The position numbers were made by a program, and so were the translations under genes. Positions 23,744 to 34,735 of a DNA stretch of 64,000 nucleotides are shown piece after piece; position 1 is the first letter of the stretch, and each line of letters begins with the position of its first letter. This stretch comes from Harmonia axyridis (lineage: Eukaryota > Arthropoda > Insecta > Coleoptera > Coccinellidae). Under the pieces are notes generated by a model. The model saw only the letters and a program-made list of their open reading frames with translations. It was not told the DNA's origin and did not search any database. The stretch spans positions 26,202,501 to 26,266,500 of the forward strand of contig NC_059501.1 of assembly GCF_914767665.1 (NCBI RefSeq), given 5' to 3'.

Positions 23744-24657
23744 AGGTCAAACTTTACTTTAACGCCCCCTCCCCAATTTTGATAATATTTCGTATAGTGA
23801 TTCGTTATGATGTTTTCATGCTATATTTCCAATAAGAGCACTGGCAAATAAATAGTTCCCGAGATAATCGATGAAGAAAATTGCTATTTCTAACACTTAC
23901 TTAATACGGGCCTGATAATTTCTTTTTATATTTCTATGAATATCTATGTTCATATTTTTCTCCATCAAATTTAGCGCATAATACACATTCTAATTTAATA
24001 AATTTCAACGGTTTCAACACATTTTCACAAGAGAATCACCTTTAAATTAACAAAAAATCATCCCTCTTAAGATATTTTTTTCTCGAACAGTTTCGGCGAC
24101 TTTATCTTAACAATCGTGGTGAAAGACTTCGATGTTATTTCAGGAAATTCACGAGTCTCGGTACATATCCTTCGTTGTTTTAGGGAATTCCTCAATCCGT
24201 TGTCCTGGCTTGACGGATTGAGTATTGGCGCTTATGCAAACAAGTGCCCATTGTCCAAATTGCCTTCGGTTGAAAGGATCCTGCATATATCAATGGTGTC
24301 TTTCATGGGCGACACTTATAGGAATATATATCTCTTCATTGGATGTCCTTGAAATGTCTTCTCACGTAATTTCAAAAAATTTGGATTTCAATTTCGGCTT
24401 TCATTTTGACATTATAGCTTTTATTGGTTATGGGTTGATGTTATTCTATGAATATATATAAAGAAAAAAATATTGAGTTTGCCATCGCTTAATATTATCA
24501 TGCCATGGAAACGTTCTTTTGTAAGTAGCCATTTTTGAAATTGTCTGAAATGTATTCACAAGGAAACAAGATTCGTGTTTTTGAAGCTATTATTTGAAAT
24601 GTAAGTAACTTACGAACATTTTTAACTTGAAATATTGTTCTTTCGGAAAAGTTCGCT
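23744..24657. other. AT-rich spacer, no gene seen
   Basis: A short frame at 24116-24352 has no supporting motif. Confidence 0.45.
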
Positions 24658-27032
24658 CAGGGCCCCCGCAACCGCGCGTGCAACGCGTGCACCGCACGCG
24701 GGCGCCAAAACCTCTTATAGACCTCATGAAAAACCGATGGATCAAAGGTTTTCGAATAAGATTCTTTCAAATTTTTTCAACAATTTTTTTTCCAAAGTTC
24801 TTTCTTGCAATTTATACAAGTTTCCGAACGTCGCAATCGGTATGAAATAGCCAGATTGCTATTATACGATCCTTTATGAGTAAATAAATCATAGATAATA
24901 ATTATCCTTTTGTCGGCACGAGATTTCTTTATGAGCACCCAGCAACCTGCATCTGACGGCGGACACCCTTTCTTTGATTATCACTAACACACGCATATGG
25001 TAAACAAAAAAAAATCCTAAATACCGAAACGACGGCCTTTAGTCAGGGGAATTACTGAAACTTTCGACACCATCTGTAGAAAAAATACTACAAGTTACGC
25101 AGAAAATATCTGAAACTACCAAAACGAGAGGCGGCGTAATCCAAATAATAGATTTTATTTCGCAACGTTTAAGTGTAAATAATTTGAATACTTAGATAAT
25201 TAAAAATTGACAAGATTTGTATTTTGTGCATTGTGTTTTGCTTAACTGTGATTAAATTAAATTTTATGAAATGGTAAGTACCTTTTCAAGGCTCTCCTAA
25301 AATACTTTTTGAATATGATAATGGAAACTTTCTCAAAACTGTCTTGGATGATTTCGTCTTTTGATCCTGTGATCGACATTAGTCGAGTGCAAAACTCACA
25401 AACAAATTCTTTAAGAATGACCCATTATTTAGGCTCACAGATTCGAAATAAAATTAGATATTAAAATCATGAGAGGTCAAGGGCCTGATAATGGGGCAAA
25501 TATGCGCGGAAACCATATTGGTTTACAAAAACGCATACTCGATGCTAATACTAGGGAATTTTTTGCGCCATGTGCTGCACACAGCTAAAATTTTACTGAA
25601 AATGATGCTGCTAAGATTTCAAATGAAACACTGGACTCTTTTGATACTGTACAAGAACTTTTTATATATTTCTCTCCATCCACAAAAAGATTGGAATTAC
25701 ATCTAAAACCCCTAAGTGATACAAGATGGTCAGGTAGAATTGATGCTAAAGCTTCATTTTATTCAAATATGTGATAGCCTTTTAGAAATAGCAGAAAATG
25801 ATACTTATTATTATTATTATTATTATTTCAACATAGAAACTAGACAAAAAACAAGTTCTCTTTTATTAAATATTCATTATTTTAAATTTATTGGAAGTAT
25901 AATAATTTGGTATGATGTTTCATTCCAGATAATTATTGTAAGCAAAATGATGCAAAGTGTAGCGATTGACATTGAAGTGTGCCAAAACTATTTGAAGAAT
26001 TTAGTTGATCATTTCAAAAATTATAGGGATGATTGAGTTTCTCAATGAAAAACTTGCGGAAGCTGGAAAACTAGCGGCTGCTCTTGAGATAGATCAAGGT
26101 TTTTCTCCATTATATACTGTAAGACGAAAGTAAACAAAATTGTTCGATTATGAACACACGAATAAGGCACCTCAAGATCCAAAATTCGCTTTTAAAATAA
26201 ATTTCTTTTTGAAAAGAATTGATCAAACACTAAGTTCCTTAAATAGTAGGTTTGATATGATATCTGATTACAATAACGTTTTTTGTTTTATTTGTGAAAA
26301 AATCAAATGACAAATATCTATTAAAATGCTGTCATGCTCTTCAACAAAAGCTAACTGATCAGAAAAAAAGGGGCTGACGTGAAAGAAAATGATTTATTCA
26401 ACGAGATAGAAGCCCTAAGATTGTTTTCATTACCTAAAGTGTCAAATCCTCTTGAAATTCTACAATATATTTTTTAAAATAATACAACTTCTTCTCTACC
26501 GAATCTTAGTATTGCCTTAAGAATCCTTCTCCCTTTACCCGTGTCTGTTGCTTCTGGTGAAAGATCATTCACTAAATTAAAGATTAAAAGATTAAATTAA
26601 AAACTATTTGAAGTCTACCATGTCATAAGAAAGATTTTCTGGTTTGGCAATCTTAGGTATAGAGCAAGAGATACTCGATAAAATTGATTGATTGATAATA
26701 TAAAAGTATTTGCAGCAGCCATATCTAAAAAGCATTCATTCAGTTTCTGGATTGATCCTAATCAAATGTTTATGCTTTTATGAATAATTTATAGAAGAAT
26801 ACAGCTTAAGTATTGAAATACATTTGAAATGTATTATGTAACAACTAACACCATAAAGTTCTTAAGGCAATAAAGGTTGCTGCTGGACTTTTCAACCATT
26901 CTACACTAAATTCTTAACAAAACTAAAAAAAAAAGTCCGATTATCCAGCAGTGCTTTTCTCCACCTCCCCCCTTTAAGGGGCGCCAAAATATGTTCTGCA
27001 CGCGGGCGTTGATGTCCCTTGCGGGGGCCCTG
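24658..27032 (+). mobile_element. hAT transposon with GC-rich inverted ends
   Basis: CAGGGCCCCCGCAA at 24658-24671 and its exact complement at 27019-27032. Subterminal GCACGCGGGCG repeats lie just inside both ends, in sharp contrast with the AT-rich flanks. It carries a dead hAT transposase. No convincing 8-bp target duplication was found, so flanking DNA may have been rearranged. Confidence 0.8.
25469..26745 (+). pseudogene. hAT transposase (ZMYM/TTF-type) pseudogene
   Basis: Starts MRGQGPDNGANM, the conserved hAT block with the catalytic Asp, then CAAHS and an in-frame stop, then NDAAKISNETLDSFDTVQEL. Later pieces include DIEVCQNYLKNL, KFAFKINFFLKRIDQTL and the C-terminal dimerisation region (ALRILLPLPVSVASGERSFT). 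Several stops and frameshifts separate them, so no enzyme can be made. The family call rests on motif order; these blocks are typical of hAT proteins annotated as zinc-finger MYM-type 1-like. Confidence 0.8.
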
Positions 27033-27546
27033 ATCATGACTACACCGAAATTCAACGAAGTTTTAAAATATTAAGCTTGGAGAATCGTAGAAGACTGAAT
27101 GATATGTATCTGCTTTTCAAATTAGTAAATAATATACTTTATGTCCCAGAAATTCTCGAATCTATCGATTTTAGAGTACCGGAGAGGAGACTAAGATCCC
27201 GTGATTTATTCGCGGTTCCATTCCGTAGAATTAATATAACCCAAAATTCGCCACTGTGTAGAATGCTGTCAACATTTAATTCTTTTTCATGTGATGTTGA
27301 TATTTTCAATGTTCAACTCCATGAATTGAAGAGAATTTTGAAATTAAAGTTGCCCTTTGTTTTTTCAGTATGCTGATCATTTTCAGATAATGTTATGTTT
27401 AATTTTTAGTTTATAGTTCATAGCATAGCTTGAATTTTGTTTTCATTATTTGAATATCTTGTATGATATATTAATTGTCAAACTGGGAATGCTGTATTGG
27501 GTTTTACCTGTTTGTATTCCTATTCGTCTTGAATAAATAAATAAAT
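27033..27546 (+). pseudogene. LINE ORF2 C-terminal fragment 1 with TAAA-type tail
   Basis: ENRRRLNDMYLLFKLVNNI, then RVPERRLRSRDLF, typical of the region after reverse transcriptase in Jockey/CR1-like LINEs. The frame ends at 27376, followed by a 3' UTR and AATAAATAAATAAATA. The left breakpoint of the segmental duplication (27239) lies inside it. Confidence 0.65.
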
Positions 27547-27550
27547 ATAT

Positions 27551-28301
27551 TATCACAACGAACAATATCTACAATTTATTTTGCGTTAGCGCAGTCAATT
27601 TTGGAATATGGTATAGTTGGTTGGGGTGTAGCTTATAGAACTCATCTCGAAAGTTTGGAAACCACTCAGAAATTCATTCTGAGGATAATAATGAAAAAAG
27701 ATCGTTTTTACTCCTCTCACTCTCTATTCAATGAAGCTAAAGTGTACACAATTGGACAACTATTCCACAAAAATGCTTTGTTGATGATATATAAACACCG
27801 TGTAGATTATGTAAGGTATGAGCATACTTATGGCACAAGAAGTCAATCCCAAAATCAAATGAAAACACCAGAAATACAGAAAACAATTTCTCAAAAACAT
27901 GCCTCACACGTGGGTATACGATTATACAACGCCTTACCTCAGGAGATAAAGCGTGTAGGTGACCTCAGACATTTTGTCAGAAAAATAAAAAGCACAATTC
28001 TTAATTCTTGAGTTGTACTGTGCTGCATTCATCTCTGTCGATAAATAGGGGGGAAAATCAATAAAATGGGGAGAAAATAATTAAAAAAAAAGGAAATAAT
28101 AAATGAGAGAATATGTGTATATAATTATAAGCTAGTGAAATGAAAATACTAAAATGGGTTCATGTATATTTGTTGATTTTGAAACTGTTTAGATATAAAG
28201 ATTGTTACTGTCAGGCACAAACCATTGGTTTAATTGACAGTATTTTATGAAAATTATTGTACTAAATTTGGTAAAATAAATAACATTGATTGATTGATTG
28301 A
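27551..28301 (+). pseudogene. LINE ORF2 C-terminal fragment 2 with TTGA tail
   Basis: Open from about 27601 to 28011: ILEYGIVGWGVAYRTHLESL, LFHKNALLMIYKHR, and RLYNALPQEIKRV at the end, the usual close of Jockey-like ORF2. A 3' UTR and (TTGA)n at 28282-28301 follow. It is 5' truncated. The copy at 48875-49626 has TAA for one Tyr codon (49132-49134). Confidence 0.7.
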
Positions 28302-29152
28302 TATCAACCAACAATTCCCACGATTGCGATTTATATCAAATTTCCTTATAATTTATCACTACAGGAAAAATAAAATGATTCTGGGAATTGTAATGATTCG
28401 CAAATACAATATCCAAAATATATCATTGGAAACAATCGGAGAAAAAATTATATATTCAACTCGGCAGCAAAGTAGATTGACTGCCGCGGCTATATAGGCA
28501 GTCAATCTACTACTTTACTGCCTAGTAAAACAAATATCTATTTCCAATCTTGCATTGTACCTGCCAATTTGACGTAGGAAATTGTACGACATTCGAAGGT
28601 CTCAACGTATTATATCTATTCTAAATGTTCAGCAAAATGAAAATTCGGACGTATAATCCTGTTGTGACTCTGTCTTCCCGAGAGATGGCGTTATAAACGT
28701 TGAGTCACTCTACTACGGCCCCGGCGGGTTCATGAGGGTCACTGCGTTGGAGCAGAGTCAACTCTCCACGATGGTGTGGGAGGGTGTCTTTGGCAGAGAT
28801 CGCTGGATTGCCTAACTGAAGAGTCCAAGAGCGATCTCGGGATGAAACACGTATAATCCTTAGGGTGAGGGCGCACCTAAGTGAATTTCGATCGAGAACG
28901 TCTCACCAAAAGGAATCCAAAGTCCAAAGAAATGTTAATACGATTTTAAGAAATAAAGAGGGATGGGAGAAAAGTTGCGGCCAAATAAAGGAGAAAAATT
29001 CAAAAACCAGTTTCTGGCTCGGCACTGATATCAAAAAAATATGAATGCAATGACATTTTCTTATCTCTGATGAACAATAAGGCCTTCAATGTAAGGTAGG
29101 AGGAGCTGTGGAACACCAAGAAGAAAATTTTATATTATTATTAAGAAGTGAA
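28302..29152. other. Spacer with hairpin and GC-rich block of unknown nature
   Basis: A perfect 14-bp-arm hairpin (GTAGATTGACTGCC, 28472-28511). The block at about 28665-28850 is much richer in GC than its surroundings. It is repeated at 49985-50175. Not a tRNA or recognised RNA. Confidence 0.45.
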
Positions 29153-29496
29153 TACTGTTGTAAGTTCATGATCAAAACAATTTACTTTTCTTAATATTTG
29201 AGTTAACTGAGACCACTAATATATTTTCTTTCAGAACAATGAAACTTCTCAAAAATATGTGTCATCAGAGTTGCTGACACCTGTATCTCAGCCTTTGAAA
29301 GTGTCGGAGCTTGCACACACTGAATTAATTTTAGAGAAAGAGACTCCTCCGCCACATGGAAATCAAGTAAAAAAAAAAAAATTGATGGTAACAAAACCTA
29401 TTTCAAAGTATCAATTGTTTATCAATATCATTCATTTTTTTCAGGGGATACACCATTATCAAGAAGGAGACCACATTTCCAAAATGGTTGTTACGG
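29153..29496 (+). pseudogene. Orphan three-exon fragment, copy 2
   Basis: The exon end at 29159 meets GTAAGT. A 75-bp intron ends TTTCTTTCAG. Exon 29235-29366 (YVSSELLTPVSQPLKVSEL) is open and ends at GTAAAA. A further intron ends TTTTTTCAG at 29444. The third exon is cut at 29496, where zinc-finger sequence begins. The middle exon is intact here, unlike copy 1. Confidence 0.5.
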
Positions 29497-29640
29497 TTAT
29501 GGTCAACAATATCTATATCTTCAGTCTTTACGTCTTTGGTCTTTATATCTTCAGTATACTGCCCGTCAATTGTATGCTGGACACTAGAATCAAAGAGTTA
29601 ATAGGAAATTTTTAGGATGTTAAAAGAGAACACAATTTCA
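29497..29640 (-). pseudogene. Zinc-finger paralogue C relic (acidic 5' end of main exon only)
   Basis: Near-identical to the 5' end of the main exon of paralogue B (11817-11960). All fingers are missing. It is fused to the orphan exon at a sharp breakpoint; the same fusion is at 50822-50965. Confidence 0.7.
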
Positions 29641-30440
29641 AAATTTTTTGTTTCAGTTTCATGTAACCTGCAAACTTTCACATTTTATGTTTGGGTGACA
29701 TAGCATCTGAAGAGACCCATATTTTCAAAGGATTATTTTTTAAAGAAAAAAAATTCGTTTCCGATGTGCTTTGAATTTACAGACACTTTCTGATATTGAT
29801 TTTTCAATGAAAGAAACTCGGAGCATTCAATTTGAAATCTCATTAATTTTTATCGGATTGTTTATTTTTATCAATAATTTGGAATTTTTAGCTCGTAAAT
29901 AAATAATGATCATGCCGACGAAAGTCAGATCAGATCAAGCCTTTTGATATAGCAGCTGGTTGATTAATTCGTTCATTAAATTGCCAAACAATTAAATTAT
30001 GAAGCGTTGTGACTTACAATGGATATATCCTCCTTATCCCCCCTTTGCGTACGCCACTGCCTCAGGAACATAAACTTTTCAGATGACATCTCCATTTTAT
30101 CCGTTTTTATTAAATGCAGGGGTGAACAAAAAAAAAGTAAAAATGAGGTTTTATTCGAAGTAAACTCAAATGTTGGCCCATTTTTTCTGAACATTTTCTC
30201 TTTTTATTTTTTATTGCGATATATTAAATATGAGAGAAACTACAACACTTCATATGGTATCTTTGTTGAACAAGAAATTCATGTTTTGAATGGCAAAGCT
30301 CTTCAAAATCATCATTTTGAAACTGTTTTGAGGTCTGATATTAATGATTTGAAAAAAATAAAAGAAAACCTATGAACTGGGATATTAATGAAATGAAAAG
30401 TCATTCATCATATTGATGAATTGTTCTCATTGAATCAGGC
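29641..30440. other. Intron-like flank of relic C
   Basis: Matches 12000-13110 without the two small insertions seen there. No gene. Confidence 0.55.
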
Positions 30441-30444
30441 AACA

Positions 30445-31190
30445 ACAAATCAGCTCAAACTGCGACTTTTCAGTTAACAGCCAATATTTTGAAATTTTTG
30501 GAAGAAAATAAACTTGTTGCCGGTCTATTTATAGATCTCTCAAAGGCATTCGATTGCATTAATAGAGACTATATGGTTAAAAAATCAGAACAATATGGAA
30601 TAGTGGGAAGTGTCCTGAGCTGGTTTGCCTCCTATCTGTCCAACAGATGGCAGTGCGTTAAAAGAACAAAATGTAATGAAACTCACTTTTCTGAATGGCT
30701 AAGTAATGAATTTGGAGGTTTCCAGGGTAGCATCTTAGGGGTGATACTTTTCTTAATATACATAAATGAGCTGAGTGATGTAACAAATGAAGTAGAAGAT
30801 TCAGAAATTATAAATTTTGCAGATGACACTAATATTCTGGTGGCGGGACAGAACACTGAAAGCTTGAGTGAAAGGTGTAATTCATTATATAGTTGTGTAG
30901 ATAATTGGTTTTTAAAAAATGGTCTGGTTATAAACACAAGTAAAACTAATGTCATTGTATTCAGAGCGAGCAATTCAAAAGAAAAACCTGCAGAAGTAAG
31001 TCTTAACAACCGAGTCAATAACACTGTTGAGAATACTAAATTCTTAGGAATGATAAATCACGAATTTCTGAAGTGGAATACACATATTAATGATCTGTTA
31101 AGAAAATTTAATAGGATGATCTTTGCCTTCAGAGTGGTAAACAAATATATAAATGAAAATGTAAAAAAAAATTTATATTATGCCAACTAT
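30445..31190 (+). pseudogene. LINE reverse transcriptase fragment, copy 1
   Basis: Open frame with LFIDLSKAFDCI, then FGGFQGSILG and FADDTN (catalytic Asp pair at 30822-30827), then LVINTSKTNVIVF and KFLGMINHEFLKWN. It starts abruptly where the zinc-finger flank ends and stops at LYYA, so the 5' part and C-terminus are missing. A truncated, non-functional non-LTR element. Confidence 0.8.
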
Positions 31191-31493
31191 GAATCTAAAA
31201 ATTTTTTTCCGAAAACTTCGAAAAAATGTGAGTCATCATCGCCGCCATTTTTTTCATTAAAATCCCATAAATTGATGAACCGTTGAGTTTCTACCTAAGA
31301 TATGGGGTATTGCCAAAATTGTCATCAAAAAAGCTATCTAATGATGCAATAATATACTGGGTGTGCCTTTTGAAATAAGGAAGTAGTAGTCTGTATTCGG
31401 TTTAACCGGAAGTTGTAGAGATCCGAAAATATTTTAGGGAGAAAGATCATTGTCTCAGAACCCAATATACAAATTTTCAGCTCAAAATATATA
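31191..31493. repeat. Shared decayed repeat
   Basis: Matches 18410-18690 and 52510-52800. No gene. Confidence 0.5.
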
Positions 31494-32111
31494 CAGGGTG
31501 TTTCCTAAACATGCGGCAAAAATTCAGGGGGTTGTTCCTTGGACTATTCTAAGAATATTTTGTCCTTTGATGATTTTTGAAAAACCTATTTGTTTCGAAG
31601 ATATAGGGGAAACAAAATTTCAGATAATAACATTTTATTATGAAAAATTACATGAAAATTCAACTCAACCTACAAAAACTGTTGAAAATGACCACCTCTA
31701 GCCAGCATACAAGCATCCAATCTTCTCCTCATTGACTGCCGAACCCTTTCAAAAACACCAGGATCATTTCTTATTAAGTTACACCCAGCAAACGAATTCA
31801 AATGAAAACCGTGTTTAATCTGTATTCCTTTACCATCTGCACTTATCAATTTTTAGTCAAAAAACTGGCCGTTTTTAGTAATTGGAATGTTGTTAAACAA
31901 ATTTAAAAATAAATTGTACCTACTTAGTAAACACAGTGCGGTACGCATTTTTATTTAAACTATTATTAATTTTAAAAATATGAAAAATGTTGTTCGCCCT
32001 GTATCTTCGAAACAAAGAGGTTTTTCAAAAATCATCCAAGGACAAAACATGCTTAAAATAGTCCAAGGAACAACCCCCTGAATTTTTGCCGCATGTTTAG
32101 GAAACACCCTG
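31494..32111 (-). mobile_element. mariner-type deletion derivative (copy 1 only)
   Basis: TA flanks both ends (31492-31493 and 32112-32113). The ends begin CAGGGTGTTTCCTAAACATG, and inverted similarity runs on for well over 100 bp. The matching site in copy 2 (about 52808-52830) is empty, so it inserted after the duplication. Confidence 0.85.
31670..31784 (-). pseudogene. Transposase C-terminus left in the mariner derivative
   Basis: Reads NDPGVFERVRQSMRRRLDAC and ends GGHFQQFL before a stop. This matches the end of the arthropod IS630/mariner-type transposases carried by elements with CAGGGTG ends. The rest of the gene is deleted. Confidence 0.65.
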
Positions 32112-32664
32112 TATATAATATATAATTTTCTGAAATAAAATGTTATTATGGATCTTTTTTTAAATGAGATAGATCGATTGTTAGCATAAGTGAAGGTTTT
32201 TTTTTTATTCAGTTCTTCTTCGTGAGCTCTGTGAACTGAGCGATTGAAATATTCAAATGAATTTTCTTAAATAAATTTTTCTTTTCAAGTAGTTAATTTG
32301 AAAACTCACAGCTCCGAACTGAAGGGTAGTAATGACAGACTTTTCATGGTCATCATTAGCAATTGGACTGAAGTGAATTATTTTTCCTGTAATGTGAAAA
32401 GAAATTTTGATCAGTTCAATATGGCCATCAGACCTCCCCTATGGTGGATGAGGCTATGAAAAAAGACTTAATTATAGTCAATGCAAAAATCTTATTGATG
32501 TATCCACTTTCATTTCTTCCATATGTTTAATGTAAAGTACATACTAATTTGCTAAGTTTCAGATATCGCTAACATATCACTGCGGTCGTAGTAATAGTTC
32601 CCAATAAAATACTTTTCTATATCATCAAAAAGCTTTCTTCAATCTGCCAAGATAGTTGCCGATT
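32112..32664. other. Spacer, no gene seen
   Basis: Matches the flank of paralogue B (19500-19960) and copy 2 (52830-53367). Confidence 0.5.
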
Positions 32665-33921
32665 CAGGGCCGTCGCTAGGGGGTAGGCAGGGTAGGCGGT
32701 TGCCTAGGGCGGCAAAATTCAAGTTTGATCTACAAAAATTACATGTGTAGAAATTCAACAGACCGGAAGAGATTCAATTCAGTACATTTTACTCAAAAAT
32801 ATCTAGATGTGGCGTGATCCCCTCATAGTGCTGTTTATAAGTTATTGACGCTAAGAAAAAAACAGATGCACTCATCAGGCTTGTCGACGTTCGCTTCACG
32901 TTGCCGAATTTTATTGCCACTTTGGGTTCTGGAATATTTTCTTTTCAATTCTCTAATCAGAATGTTGATTCCTCAGAATGGAACGCGAAATATAAGAAAA
33001 CAATTCCGTTACATCACTTCCAACTGATCCTTCTTAAGAAATATAAGATGTTTCATTATTTCATACCACATTCCATTATTTTATAATATTCTTCATTTTT
33101 CATATCAAATTATCTAGTGTTGGGCGTGGACGCATTCGAATTAAATAATGGTTCATCCGCATCATCCGATTGTTTTATTCGATAATCCTAAAAAAAACAA
33201 ATTTTCAAGCTTTTTCTAAAGTCGAAACTGAGCTAGGAACCTGAAACTGCAGGGCCCTCTCAAGAGGGCCGCCAAATAAAGGAGGGCGGCATTACCTACT
33301 TTTTCTGGGAAATCTGGATTACTGGAAGAACGAATTAAATAATTTTTTTTCTTATTCAAACAAATTTCACAAATGATTTTTCTTATCAAATTTACTAATC
33401 TTGAACATCTTTGCATTGTGAATATCTGTAACATCTATTCGAATTTAAATAATCGTTCATTCGCATCATCCGGTTGTTTAATTCAATCATATCAAAGGAA
33501 GGAAAAACGAAATGTTCGAGCGTTATATGTAGTCAAAACTCGGCAAAAGGATCCAAGGATGTGAAACCTGAAATCAATTCATATATTTTATCATTAATTC
33601 ATTAGAATTCAGTTGAGCACGTTTATTGTTTATTGCATTCCACTTATTCTAAATTATAATTTGAATACATGAAAAATAATTACACTTAAAATACATTTTT
33701 TTCTTGCTAAAATACTCCTCCCCCCCCCCCGCTGTTTTGCTTAGTACAAAATCCCAAACCTGAAAGGATTTCGATTTGTATTTTTGCCGGGGCGGTTAAA
33801 CGCTTGAGCAGGCGCTAGACCTCGATTATCCAGTTTTAGCATTCTGCAGCAGAGTCAGCTTCTGTTAGGGCGGCGCAATGGGTCTCTGCCTAGGGCGGCA
33901 GTTTGGCCAGCGAAGGCCCTG
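32665..33921. mobile_element. Non-autonomous hAT-like element, copy 1
   Basis: Begins CAGGGCCGTCGCTAGG and ends CAGCGAAGGCCCTG (inverted CAGGGCC start). Candidate 8-bp target duplication TGCCGATT / TGCCAATT (7 of 8). No transposase. GGGCGGCA repeats lie near both ends. Confidence 0.7.
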
Positions 33922-34412
33922 TGCCAATTTGACGTAGAAAATTGTACGTCAATCAAGGGTCTCAAGGTGTTTTACCTATTCTACATGTTTTCCTTCTTCT
34001 GACAATAAAGAAATATTATTAGAAGTCACATCAGTTGGTAATTATGTAGAGTATGTAAGGTTAAATTTTCCAGAGAATTTTGGGGTGTAGAATGCGAATT
34101 CGTACTCGCATCCAGTTTCTCAAAAAAAAAAATTTGTTTAAATAATTTTTCGCCAAGGTCACTCCATTTATTCCACTTAAACACCGTTGATTTTTGTTTT
34201 ATTATAGATATTCGACCAATATTCACTATCATTGATATTTCACGCATTTTCCAACATCCATATATACGAAAAACCTATAGAATTAATATTTATTTTGTTT
34301 TGAAGTGTCAATTGTCGGTCGCGATGAATTCACATACTAACAACACGAACGGAGCAAATCGAAAACTATGTGCGCTCTGTTACCGGTTCCAGCAGATTTT
34401 AGATGGTCTTAA
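33922..34412. other. Spacer, no gene seen
   Basis: Matches 19940-20440 and 54624-55398. Confidence 0.5.
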
Positions 34413-34622
34413 GGAGGCCCTACACTATCAAGCGGCTTGATCACATGCTTGAGCAAATTGATTGTATCAAGCGTGATTGATAGTGTAGAAGCCCATTTGA
34501 CGCTTGAAGCAAGCATTGACGGTGATTGATAGAAAATTTGAATGACTCAAGCGGTTGATCAAGCGGCTTGATAGTGTAGGGCAATTTTCGTCAAGCATTG
34601 AGTCAGTTACTCTTTGGAAACC

Positions 34623-34722
34623 ATGGCGTCAACATCCCTAACCGCGTCTCACTTCCAAACCAATCCAGAAAACTCGGAGCGGGAGTTTATTAGTTTGTTG
34701 ATTGATTTATATCGTGATTGTC
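34623..34722 (+). pseudogene. MADF-domain protein of the Harbinger-like element, 5' part
   Basis: ATG at 34623; EREFISLLIDLYRDC is the start of a MADF domain. It breaks at the LINE insertion and resumes at 38759 as PELWKVKSKDYFNRNKK. PIF/Harbinger elements usually pair a Myb/MADF-type DNA-binding protein with a transposase. Confidence 0.7.
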
Positions 34723-34735
34723 ATTCGTATTCAGA

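Noticed and set aside
24627..24850. Two overlapping GC-rich ORFs
   Set aside because: They are the hAT inverted end and its subterminal repeats.
30019..30375. 118-codon ORF present in both duplication copies
   Set aside because: Intron-like flank of the zinc-finger family; the matching part of paralogue B is not open.
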